Shown here: piece by piece, positions 7,396-13,911 of the stretch
How the letters are laid out: each line of letters begins with the position of its first letter
Position numbering within the stretch: position 1 is the stretch's first letter
Assembly (NCBI GenBank): GCA_003561145.1
Contig: PWXL01000234.1
Location: forward strand, 1 to 15,952
Length of the DNA: 15,952 bases
Reading direction: 5' to 3'
From: Candidatus Atribacteria bacterium
GTDB lineage: Bacteria; Atribacterota; Atribacteria; Atribacterales; Atribacteraceae
Program-made: the position numbers and the translations under genes
Notes under the pieces: generated by a model
The model's database searches: none
What the model saw: only the letters and a program-made list of their open reading frames with translations
What the model was told of the DNA's origin: nothing

Positions 7396-9107
7396 TCTTC
7401 AACCACTTCTCCCCGAAGGATCTTGCCCAATTTACTCAGCAAGGATTTGGTTTCAGCCGTTGTTTCCCCCAGCAAACTGGCAATTTCCTGGGCAACCATC
7501 ATCTGGTTAGCAACAACCTGTTGCGCATTCTGTAATGTCTTTTCCCGAATTTCTTCCAAATTTTTTTCCTGAGCCCGCTGTTGCGTAAGATCAACGAAAA
7601 TCCCCATTAAAAGCTTTGATTTTTCAAGGTAAAAAACCGAGAGCTTGATAACCAAACCATCATATGCGCTGTACCGGACTTCACGCGTCAGAGCTTTTTT
7701 CGTTCTCAGCACTTCCACAAACGGTGAAGGATCAATATATTCTTCAACATTCTTACCCACCACCATGTGTCCCTTCAACGAAAGCATGGCACGCAGGGCA
7801 GGGTTCAAATCCACGATCCTCATATTCTCGTCCACCAGCATTATGCCATTGGGTGTAACAGCTATAAGAAAGCTCGAAAATGACTCAGCCCTGGCACGCA
7901 TATACGGGATACACATCTCGGCCTCGGCCAAACCCTGGAAAACGGCAATTGCCTTATCCCTGCAGGTATCGTACCCACACGCTCCGCAGTTCAATTCATC
8001 CTGTGTTGTGAACTTTCCGGTGAGGGAGAGTATATGTTTTAATTCTTCCTGGTTCGGTTGAGGAAGGGGAATAGAGCGGATTTCAAAATCACGATGAAAA
8101 TCGGGAAGGTCGAGTTTTCCCCCTTTTTCTATTATTCCTGGAGAATTTTCAGCATACTCTATAATTTTTTTCCGCCTTTCATAGCGGGAGATTTTCGAGT
8201 CCAGCAACGGACCATCGATACACCCACCATCACATGACATGAGTTCCACCATTTTAAAGCCCGACTTTTCTCTCTCAAAATCATCAAGAAAATTCATACA
8301 CCGGTCAATGCCGGTTATCACAGCAAATTCCTTGGAGAGGTAGTCCCTGTCGAGAGAAGCGGTTTTCAGCAAACCTCCCTCCACCGGAAAGGCCCGTGCC
8401 CACTGTATGGGTGACGTATCCATGGGCTGAGGAGCGAGAGCGGCCATATCTATCTTTTCCCGTGCAATCCATTCCCGAATTTCATTAAAGGTCAATACAG
8501 CGTCAATCTCCCCACCCACTTCTTCTTCCAGCCGCTCGCTCTTTTTCGCCAGACATGGACCGATGAAAACTACCTTGACCTCTTTCTCTCCCCATTCCTT
8601 GCGAATCATCCTGGCATGACCGATCATGGGTGAGACGACAGGAGCAAGGGAGGGTACAACATGAGGATAATAGGTGTAGATGAGTGAATTGATCGCGGGG
8701 CACGAACTGGTAATCACAGCTTGCCTGCCTTCTTTGAGAAGCGAAAGGTGCTCCATGGCAACATAATGGGCAGCTTCCGCTGTTTCCCTGACCGAAGAAA
8801 AACCCAGTCGTCTCAGTGCTGCTATAAATTTCCCCGGTGAAACGTCTGGAAAAGCTGCGATAAATGAAGGAGCCAGGCTCGCCACCACTGCCTTCTTTTC
8901 CTTGAGAAACTCCTGCACGGTTTCGATTTCACTGTGTATCTTTTTCGCTCCCTGTGGACAGACAAGTGTACACTTTCCATCCTTGATGCAGCGCTCATCA
9001 ACTATTTCCGCATGACCCATGTTCAACCTGATAGCCTTGACTGGACAATGGCGAATGCACTTGTAACAATCCCGGCAACTTGTTTTTTCTGTAGTAATTA
9101 TGCCCAC
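7392..9107 (-). CDS. Putative sensory [FeFe]-hydrogenase with PAS domain (HydS type)
   Basis: 571-aa protein resembling group C sensory [FeFe]-hydrogenases. Order: an N-terminal ferredoxin region with C11/14/17/21 and a second site C40/D43/C46/C50, then an H-cluster domain (about 70-330). Its motifs are TSSCP (S135, C136), GPCLAKKSE (C185, K188, E191) and ELMSCDGGC (C292, C296). A further [4Fe-4S] motif (C374, C377, C382, C399) precedes a PAS domain (about 405-510) and a C-terminal helical/coiled segment (about 510-560). All four Cys ligands of the H-cluster remain. The proton-relay Cys of catalytic enzymes is Ser135, which suggests slow turnover and a sensing role. No kinase domain is attached, so the output is probably the overlapping phosphatase. 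It starts with GTG at 9107, with AAGGAG 6 nt upstream, and lies 3 nt after the small [2Fe-2S] gene. Confidence 0.9.
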   Translation of the reverse strand: MGIITTEKTSCRDCYKCIRHCPVKAIRLNMGHAEIVDERCIKDGKCTLVCPQGAKKIHSEIETVQEFLKEKKAVVASLAPSFIAAFPDVSPGKFIAALRRLGFSSVRETAEAAHYVAMEHLSLLKEGRQAVITSSCPAINSLIYTYYPHVVPSLAPVVSPMIGHARMIRKEWGEKEVKVVFIGPCLAKKSERLEEEVGGEIDAVLTFNEIREWIAREKIDMAALAPQPMDTSPIQWARAFPVEGGLLKTASLDRDYLSKEFAVITGIDRCMNFLDDFEREKSGFKMVELMSCDGGCIDGPLLDSKISRYERRKKIIEYAENSPGIIEKGGKLDLPDFHRDFEIRSIPLPQPNQEELKHILSLTGKFTTQDELNCGACGYDTCRDKAIAVFQGLAEAEMCIPYMRARAESFSSFLIAVTPNGIMLVDENMRIVDLNPALRAMLSLKGHMVVGKNVEEYIDPSPFVEVLRTKKALTREVRYSAYDGLVIKLSVFYLEKSKLLMGIFVDLTQQRAQEKNLEEIREKTLQNAQQVVANQMMVAQEIASLLGETTAETKSLLSKLGKILRGEVVEE

Positions 9108-9110
9108 TGA

Positions 9111-9368
9111 TTACTCCTTCCGCAGTCTTGGGAGAACACGCTCTTCAAAAATATTCATAAAGTTTTCCGGGGAAACTCCGGTGATAATTTCTCCGTCGAT
9201 ATTCAACGTCACCCCTTCTTCGCTGCATTTCCCAAGGCAGAAGGTACCTTTTAAGTTGATTGTTTCTCGTACACTGGATTCCGCTATTGCTTCCTCGCAC
9301 AATTTGATTACCTCGTAGGCCCCCTTCAAATGACAGGAACTTCCCACACAGACAGAAACAGTTACCAC
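9111..9368 (-). CDS. Small thioredoxin-like [2Fe-2S] ferredoxin
   Basis: 85-aa protein made only of the NuoE/HydA-C-terminal type [2Fe-2S] fold: CVGSSC (C-x4-C) near the N-terminus and CLGKC (C-x3-C) in the middle. It aligns by eye almost end to end with the last 80 residues of HydA (shared VCVG.SC.LKG, TFCL..C, I.TGV). I placed the start at the GTG at 9368, with GAGAGG 9 nt upstream. The frame is open further to 9545, but that part runs through the MBL gene and has no ferredoxin character. It probably carries electrons to or from the sensory hydrogenase encoded 3 nt downstream, or acts as an exchangeable partner of HydABC. Its exact role is unknown. Confidence 0.85.
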   Translation of the reverse strand: MVTVSVCVGSSCHLKGAYEVIKLCEEAIAESSVRETINLKGTFCLGKCSEEGVTLNIDGEIITGVSPENFMNIFEERVLPRLRKE

Positions 9369-9399
9369 AATCCTGCACCTCTCGCTCTCTCTATATTCT

Positions 9400-10035
9400 T
9401 TAGACCCGTAATACCCACACCTCAAGAGATGATGGAAGGGTATCGCTCCGGACCTCAAAACCGGGCTGTTCAAGATGTTGAACCGTCGAAAAAAGTGAAA
9501 GAAAGGGTTCCACTCTGTGCAGTTCAAAAGCAAGGCGCTCATCATAATAATGCATGGGAACCACTATCCGTGGATCAAGCAACTCGATCAACCTTTTTGC
9601 TTCCTGTATGGAAAAAGTAAATATTTCCCCCACCGGCACGAGCACAATATCGCTCTTTCCCCATGCCAGCACTTCCTTTTCCGGAGGAAGCGCACCCAAG
9701 TCACCGCAATGAATGATCGAAAGGTTTTCCGCTTCCACCCTGTATACGGTATTTTCACCGCGCTTTTCCCCGGTTTGGTCATCGTGAAAAGCGGGAAATC
9801 CTTTGATGAGGAGCGACGCTATTCTGTACTCCCCTGGTTGATCGATAATGCGTGGATTTCCTTCAACAACCGCTATATTGTTATGGTCATAATGGTCATG
9901 GCTTACCAGGACCACCGATGCTTGTACCCTGGGAACGGTGTAGCCTACAGACTTATCAAAAGGATCACATATGAGGCTTTCACCGGATGTGCTTTCAAGA
10001 CTGAAACAGGAGTGTCCGTACCACTGGATATGCAC
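9400..10035 (-). CDS. MBL-fold metallo-hydrolase
   Basis: 211-aa member of the metallo-beta-lactamase superfamily, close in look to the short UlaG-like/DUF-type MBL proteins. The metal-binding motif SHDHYDH supplies H46, H48, D50 and H51. Further likely ligands are H84 or H109, D112 in HCGD, and H162 near the C-terminus in VPMHYYDE. No signal peptide or extra flavodiiron domain is present, so it is cytoplasmic and not an oxygen-reducing flavoprotein. It starts with GTG at 10035 behind GGAGGTG (7 nt). It lies 37 nt after the radical SAM gene and 31 nt before the small [2Fe-2S] gene. Substrate unknown; a link to hydrogenase function is inferred only from position. Confidence 0.88.
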   Translation of the reverse strand: MHIQWYGHSCFSLESTSGESLICDPFDKSVGYTVPRVQASVVLVSHDHYDHNNIAVVEGNPRIIDQPGEYRIASLLIKGFPAFHDDQTGEKRGENTVYRVEAENLSIIHCGDLGALPPEKEVLAWGKSDIVLVPVGEIFTFSIQEAKRLIELLDPRIVVPMHYYDERLAFELHRVEPFLSLFSTVQHLEQPGFEVRSDTLPSSLEVWVLRV

Positions 10036-10072
10036 TGTTCACCACCTCCATAATTCAATACGGGAATCCCGG

Positions 10073-11398
10073 TCAATTATTCCTTGATGTCGCTTCATTC
10101 TTCTGGAGTTCCGAATAGAGCTGAGCGTTTCCTGACAGGTACAGATAGACAATTTTATTATGATACAAGGGTTCTTCGATTCTCATTTTTTGAAGATCCC
10201 CTGATAGTTCCGGTGTCCCCGGTAAAGGTGAATAGAGTGAAAAACGAGGGATAAGTCCCAGTGAACGAACATACTGTGCCGCCTGGCGGTAATCGCGCTC
10301 TTGCAAAGTTGGAAGGCCGAAGAGGAGGTATACCTCAATTTCATTTTTTCGAAATCCGGCCTGAACCAGGCAATCAACAGCTCTCTCAAAGGAACAAAGG
10401 TCCACTTTTCCGTTTTCGGCTGACAATACTTCCTCTGAAGTCGTTTCCAGGCTTATCCGCACAGTTCGGAAGCCCGCTCTCTTCATCATACACGCTATGG
10501 AAGGAGTCAGAAAACGCGCATGAATACCGTTGGGAAGGTGAAACCGAAAATTCTCCTTTTCCCTGGCTATTGCCTCAAGCAGGGGCAAAAATGAATCTTC
10601 ACCCCGGTAGAGCAGTGCGTCATCGTAGAATGCAAAATCCTGAACTCCAAAATGACGCTGTACAGTATATATTTCCTTAAAAACTTCTTCCCAGGGTCGC
10701 TTCCAAAAACCTCGATACAGCCGGGAAGAGGCGCAATAACTGCACCGGTATGGACACCCTAATGAAGAAACCACCACAGCGTAAGGATTATAAGATACAA
10801 GGTCAAGGGCCGGGGGATCAGTAAAGAAATCATCTTTGCTTTTTACGCCCACATCAATTCCCCAGCGGGAATCGAGCTCTTTTGCTACACTCACAGGTTC
10901 AACTGAAGTGACCGCTCCCTCAAATTCCCGTTCATGAGCATGATCAGGGCACAGGGCCGGGTACACTCCCCCAAGCAATCGTGGAACACCCGGATAGATT
11001 TGTCCAATAAGCCTCGATATCGCCTCCGCACCGGGATACCAATACGTCATACCACACGTGATCAACACATATTCCGGAGGTTGTTTTTTCCACAGCTTAC
11101 GATATATTTCCCCGGGAGTCGTGCCGTACCGTCCCCACCTGCGGGGAACCTCCCGGAGGTGGAAAGGCGGGGGCAGGTATTCCTTCGGATAGGAACCACA
11201 TCCATACCGGAGCAAACGGCGGGGACCGGATTGAAAACGTTTCTCCGGTCCCCTTTCCAGACAGTCAAGAAAATCTACTGTATACCCTCTTCTCCGCAGG
11301 CAAGAAGCAAGGTAGAGAAGTCCGAGGGGCTTGGCCCAAAAATCAAAGGCAGTATAATCATATATCCATGGGTTCACCAGCAAAATTCTTTTTGCCAT
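10073..11398 (-). CDS. Radical SAM protein with B12-binding-like N-terminal domain
   Basis: 441-aa protein. The N-terminal part (about 1-170) looks like a cobalamin-binding-type Rossmann domain (ILLVNPW at the first strand, KPLGLLYLASCLRRRGY at 23-39) but lacks the DxHxxG cobalamin-ligand motif. It also carries an unusual Arg/Pro/Tyr-rich insert (about 50-105). The radical SAM core starts with CPYRCSYC (C215, C219, C222, the [4Fe-4S]-SAM ligands), followed by FAFYDDALL (256-264) typical of the family. The substrate is unknown: such enzymes include methyltransferases, methylthiotransferases and ring-forming enzymes. It starts at the ATG at 11398, 48 nt after the trpB-like stop. There is no strong ribosome binding site, and a GTCTC-N7-GAGAC hairpin (11402-11418) abuts the start, so translation may be weak or coupled. 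Confidence 0.88.
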   Translation of the reverse strand: MAKRILLVNPWIYDYTAFDFWAKPLGLLYLASCLRRRGYTVDFLDCLERGPEKRFQSGPRRLLRYGCGSYPKEYLPPPFHLREVPRRWGRYGTTPGEIYRKLWKKQPPEYVLITCGMTYWYPGAEAISRLIGQIYPGVPRLLGGVYPALCPDHAHEREFEGAVTSVEPVSVAKELDSRWGIDVGVKSKDDFFTDPPALDLVSYNPYAVVVSSLGCPYRCSYCASSRLYRGFWKRPWEEVFKEIYTVQRHFGVQDFAFYDDALLYRGEDSFLPLLEAIAREKENFRFHLPNGIHARFLTPSIACMMKRAGFRTVRISLETTSEEVLSAENGKVDLCSFERAVDCLVQAGFRKNEIEVYLLFGLPTLQERDYRQAAQYVRSLGLIPRFSLYSPLPGTPELSGDLQKMRIEEPLYHNKIVYLYLSGNAQLYSELQKNEATSRNN

Positions 11399-11446
11399 AA
11401 TGTCTCAGGTAGAGAGACTATCATCCTCCACTCGTCCTGTGATGTA

Positions 11447-12769
11447 CTATGACTGGTGGTTCACCTCGGGTAATCCCTCGTTAATATATATATCGTATGC
11501 ACCGAGATCGAGATACCCATGGCCGCTCAGGTTGAAAAGTATGACTTTCTCCTCACCGGAGGCGGTACACTTTTCAGCCTCGTCGATCACCGCTTTCACC
11601 GCGTGAGCAGCTTCAGGCGCTACGATAATACCTTCCGTACCGGCAAAAACGAGCGCTGATTCGAAAACAGCTGCCTGTTGGAAAGCACGTGCTTCAATCA
11701 GTTCTTCCTTGTGTAAAAGGCTTATCAGGGGCGCCATACCGTGATAACGCAATCCTCCCGCATGAATTCCGGGAGGGATAAAATCGTGTCCTAACGTGTA
11801 CATAAGCAATAGAGGGGTGGTTTCCGCTACGTCTCCAAAATCATAGCGGTATTCTCCACCGGTCAGAGTGGGGCAGGCTGTCGGTTCCACCGCAATCGCC
11901 CGTAACATTTTCTTCCCCGCCATTTTTTCGCGTAAAAAAGGAAAGGCGAGGCCGGCGAAATTGCTTCCTCCTCCCACACACCCCACAACTACATCCGGCA
12001 GGTCTTCGCCTGCCTGTTTCATTTGAAGGAGTGCCTCCTCACCGATAATGGTCTGGTGGAGGAGTACATGGTTCAATACGCTTCCGAGACTGTACTTGGA
12101 ATCGGGAGTTTTGACTGCATCCTCAATGGCTTCGCTGATCGCTATGCCCAAACTTCCCAGGGAATCCGGATGCTTTGCCAGGATATCCTTTCCGGCTTGG
12201 GTATTTTCACTGGGGCTGGGAAATACCTTGCCGCCCCATGTCTGCATCATTACCCTGCGGTAGGGTTTCTGATCAAAGCTCACCCTTACCATATATACGC
12301 AGCATTCCAGTCCAAAAAAATGACAGGCCATAGTTAACGCCGAACCCCACTGGCCTGCCCCTGTTTCAGTGGTCAGCCGGCGAGTCCCGTCTTTACGGTT
12401 GTAAAACGCCTGGGCTACGGCGGTGTTAGGTTTGTGACTTCCTGCCGGACTGACCCCCTCGTACTTATAGTAAATCCTGGCCGGCGTTTTGAGGTGTCTT
12501 TCCAGGCGATGGGCCCGCAACAGCGGTGTCGGACGCCACAAACGATACAGGTCAAGAACCTCACCCGGAATATCGATAAACTGTTGCGGACTTGCTTCCT
12601 GTGCAATGAGGCTTTCAGGGAAGATAGGAGCAAGGTCCTCCGGTTTCACCGGCTCCCTGGTAGCCGGATGCAGTGGGGGTTCAGGTGGGTGGGGAAGATC
12701 GGGAACAATATTGTACCATACCGTCGGGAGCTCGCTTTCTTTTAACAGGAACCTGTGTTGATCGACCAT
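11447..12769 (-). CDS. trpB: TrpB-like PLP enzyme (tryptophan synthase beta, TrpB2 type)
   Basis: 440-aa fold-type II PLP enzyme that should condense indole and serine to tryptophan. Landmarks: RPTPLLRAHRLE (79-90), the PLP-lysine motif GSHKPNTA (K113), TETGAGQWG with the catalytic-type Glu (E135), and the phosphate-binding loop GGGSN (266-270). The extended N-terminus (1-75) and KYEGVSPAGSHK are typical of the TrpB2 lineage, not of the TrpA-partnered TrpB1. No trpA is adjacent. The ATG at 12769 has AGGAGG 7 nt upstream. Longer in-frame versions would run back through the T-box specifier region and can be dismissed. Expression should respond to uncharged tRNA-Trp through the T-box leader upstream, which supports a role in tryptophan supply, probably indole salvage. 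Confidence 0.93.
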   Translation of the reverse strand: MVDQHRFLLKESELPTVWYNIVPDLPHPPEPPLHPATREPVKPEDLAPIFPESLIAQEASPQQFIDIPGEVLDLYRLWRPTPLLRAHRLERHLKTPARIYYKYEGVSPAGSHKPNTAVAQAFYNRKDGTRRLTTETGAGQWGSALTMACHFFGLECCVYMVRVSFDQKPYRRVMMQTWGGKVFPSPSENTQAGKDILAKHPDSLGSLGIAISEAIEDAVKTPDSKYSLGSVLNHVLLHQTIIGEEALLQMKQAGEDLPDVVVGCVGGGSNFAGLAFPFLREKMAGKKMLRAIAVEPTACPTLTGGEYRYDFGDVAETTPLLLMYTLGHDFIPPGIHAGGLRYHGMAPLISLLHKEELIEARAFQQAAVFESALVFAGTEGIIVAPEAAHAVKAVIDEAEKCTASGEEKVILFNLSGHGYLDLGAYDIYINEGLPEVNHQS

Positions 12770-12809
12770 GGCGAAACCTCCTCTGATAATCGTGTGAATA
12801 CAGCCACAT
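12681..12809 (-). CDS. Possible short leader ORF overlapping the trpB-like start
   Basis: An ATG at 12809 has a very good ribosome binding site (GGGAGG, 6 nt spacing). It begins a 42-codon frame starting M-W-L-Y-S-H-D-Y, out of frame with trpB, that reads through the trpB ribosome binding site and stops at 12681 inside trpB. The second codon is TGG (Trp). It might couple translation to tryptophan or tune trpB initiation. It could equally be chance, because most of its 3' half is only an alternative frame of trpB. Confidence 0.25.
   Translation of the reverse strand: MWLYSHDYQRRFRHGRSTQVPVKRKRAPDGMVQYCSRSSPPT
12777..12782 (-). promoter_or_regulatory. Ribosome binding site that decides the trpB-like start
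   Basis: AGGAGG on the minus strand, 7 nt before the ATG at 12769. It lies downstream of the T-box terminator and fixes the start against longer in-frame alternatives. Confidence 0.85.
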
Positions 12810-12847
12810 GTATTACCTCCCTTCAGGTGGAATCCTCCACCATAAAT

Positions 12848-12876
12848 AAAAAACCCCCCGTCCCAGGGACGAGGGG
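12848..12876 (-). terminator. T-box-controlled intrinsic terminator
   Basis: CCCCTCGTCCC pairs with GGGACGGGGGG (one G-U) around a tiny loop and is followed by TTTTTT. The 5' arm includes the bases that would instead pair with the T-box core (AGGG with CCCT) in the antiterminator. The hairpin is therefore the regulated off-state of the leader. Confidence 0.95.
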
Positions 12877-13120
12877 AAACTCGCGGTGCCACCCTTGTAG
12901 AGCATACATCTCTCCACTCGACTCCGTATCGGGGAAACCGGCCCACCCTACTCACACATGCTTTCGGATCGGCACCTCCGGGACCCATTCATTCCCTTCT
13001 GGACACCGGTTCACACCGTACCCGGTTCTCTGCAGCCCAAAGCGGGAACTACTCTTCCCTTCATCGGCTTTACCCTATCATATACATGCACTCTCGATCC
13101 AGCATCACATTGCATACATC
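12848..13120 (-). promoter_or_regulatory. Trp-specific T-box leader (tRNA-sensing riboswitch)
   Basis: The core AAGGGTGGCACCGCGAG (12896-12880) is a near-perfect T-box. Stem I can be folded from 13059 to 12980. Helix GGGA/TCCC lies below the specifier loop, with AGAGTA (13055-13050) on one side and GAATGGG (12990-12984) on the other. Above it are helix GTTCCC/GGGAAT, helix TGGGC/GTCCA, an AG bulge (around 13034-13027), helix ACCGG/CCGGT and the distal loop GGTGTGA. The specifier following GAA is TGG (12987-12985), the Trp codon. The antiterminator bulge is TGGC, whose C would pair with discriminator G73, the usual base in bacterial tRNA-Trp. A terminator follows. Uncharged tRNA-Trp should stabilise the antiterminator and switch on the trpB-like gene and whatever is co-transcribed. 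Confidence 0.96.
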
Positions 13121-13126
13121 AAACAC

Positions 13127-13155
13127 ATTATACAAGGAAATCCATTCGAGTAAAG
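13127..13155 (-). promoter_or_regulatory. Promoter of the T-box leader
   Basis: CTTTAC (13155-13150), a 17-nt spacer and a perfect TATAAT (13132-13127) on the minus strand, 24 nt after the racemase stop codon and about 70 nt upstream of stem I. The -35 is weak but the -10 is consensus, and the position fits. Confidence 0.75.
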
Positions 13156-13178
13156 ATTGGTTTTTCATGCAATTGCAC

Positions 13179-13868
13179 CTAAAAAATCTCTCTGGCCGAT
13201 GCTTTGACAAGCACCTCGAGGGTATCAATCACTTTCAAATGAGTATCTCTTGGGTTCAGGAGTAACTGTAAATCAGTACAGCCTAATATTACAGCTTCCG
13301 CTCCATCGCCATGCATTGTATTTAAGATATTCAAGGCCACTTCTTTATCGTGTTGATTTTTTTGCCCCTGTAAAATCCGCGCGATGATTCCAGACAACAA
13401 AATTTGCTCTTCAGGGTGTGGTACCAATACATTTATTCCGGTTGCTTCACAATATCTCGAATACAGGCCTGAAGAAATAGTTTTACTGGTTGCCAACAAA
13501 GCTACATTTGTTATGCTTTCGTTCTTCACAAAATGGATGGTTTCTTCAATAAGGTTCAGGAAAGGAATATTTACAGAACATCTTACTTGATCAATAAAAA
13601 TATGAGCTGTATTGCAGGGAATAACGCCAAATTCTGCGCCGGCTCTTTCTAAAAGCTTTGCGCTGTTTATTAAGTAAGGTAACATTGCACTTTCATTTTT
13701 TCCGAGCACTGCAAAATCGTTCTCTACGGTAAAGGGCAAAGGTATGTTGTGTATTATGACGGACGGATACCTTTCATTATCGATATTCCGACATTCTCTC
13801 ATAAGACTGTTATAATATTTTGCCGTTGTTTCCGGTCCCAACCCACCTATAACACCGATTACTTTCAT
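13179..13868 (-). CDS. Aspartate/glutamate racemase family protein
   Basis: 229-aa cofactor-independent racemase-family protein. The fold has two pseudo-symmetric halves with one catalytic Cys each: C85 in PCNTAH and C197 in LGCTDL. The N-terminal IGVIGGLGPETTAKYY is typical of the aspartate racemase branch. Expected reaction: L/D interconversion of Asp, Glu or a related acidic compound; some family members act on hydantoins or maleate instead. I chose the ATG at 13868; a GTG at 13871 just before it is an alternative, and neither has a strong ribosome binding site. It lies about 43 nt after livF with no terminator between, so it may belong to the transporter operon and process a transported amino acid. 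The gene is visibly more A+T-rich than the hydrogenase genes. Confidence 0.87.
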   Translation of the reverse strand: MKVIGVIGGLGPETTAKYYNSLMRECRNIDNERYPSVIIHNIPLPFTVENDFAVLGKNESAMLPYLINSAKLLERAGAEFGVIPCNTAHIFIDQVRCSVNIPFLNLIEETIHFVKNESITNVALLATSKTISSGLYSRYCEATGINVLVPHPEEQILLSGIIARILQGQKNQHDKEVALNILNTMHGDGAEAVILGCTDLQLLLNPRDTHLKVIDTLEVLVKASAREIF

Positions 13869-13911
13869 CACATTATGAATGTTTCCCTGGTATTTGGCCT
13901 ATCATCATCCC

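Noticed and set aside
9397..9425. Possible internal promoter TTGAGG-N17-TAAAGA before the small [2Fe-2S] gene
   Set aside because: The -10 matches only three consensus bases and lacks the final T; too weak to annotate without a mapped transcript start.
9369..9545. N-terminal extension of the small [2Fe-2S] protein by 59 residues
   Set aside because: The extension is an out-of-frame reading of the MBL gene; the GTG at 9368 has its own ribosome binding site and gives the normal domain length.
9546..10053. Long plus-strand open frames opposite the MBL gene, and similar ones at 6066-6662, 3084-3590 and 10934-11452
   Set aside because: They lie antisense to well-identified genes, have no ribosome binding site of note and their products look like reverse-frame shadows (rich in Ser, His, Pro and Cys without motifs).
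10061..10072. Palindrome CGGGAATCCCG between the radical SAM and MBL genes as a terminator
   Set aside because: Very short stem with no U-run after it; does not look able to stop transcription.
12770..12988. N-terminal extension of the TrpB-like protein by 73 residues
   Set aside because: It would cover the T-box specifier, core and terminator, which are clearly RNA elements.
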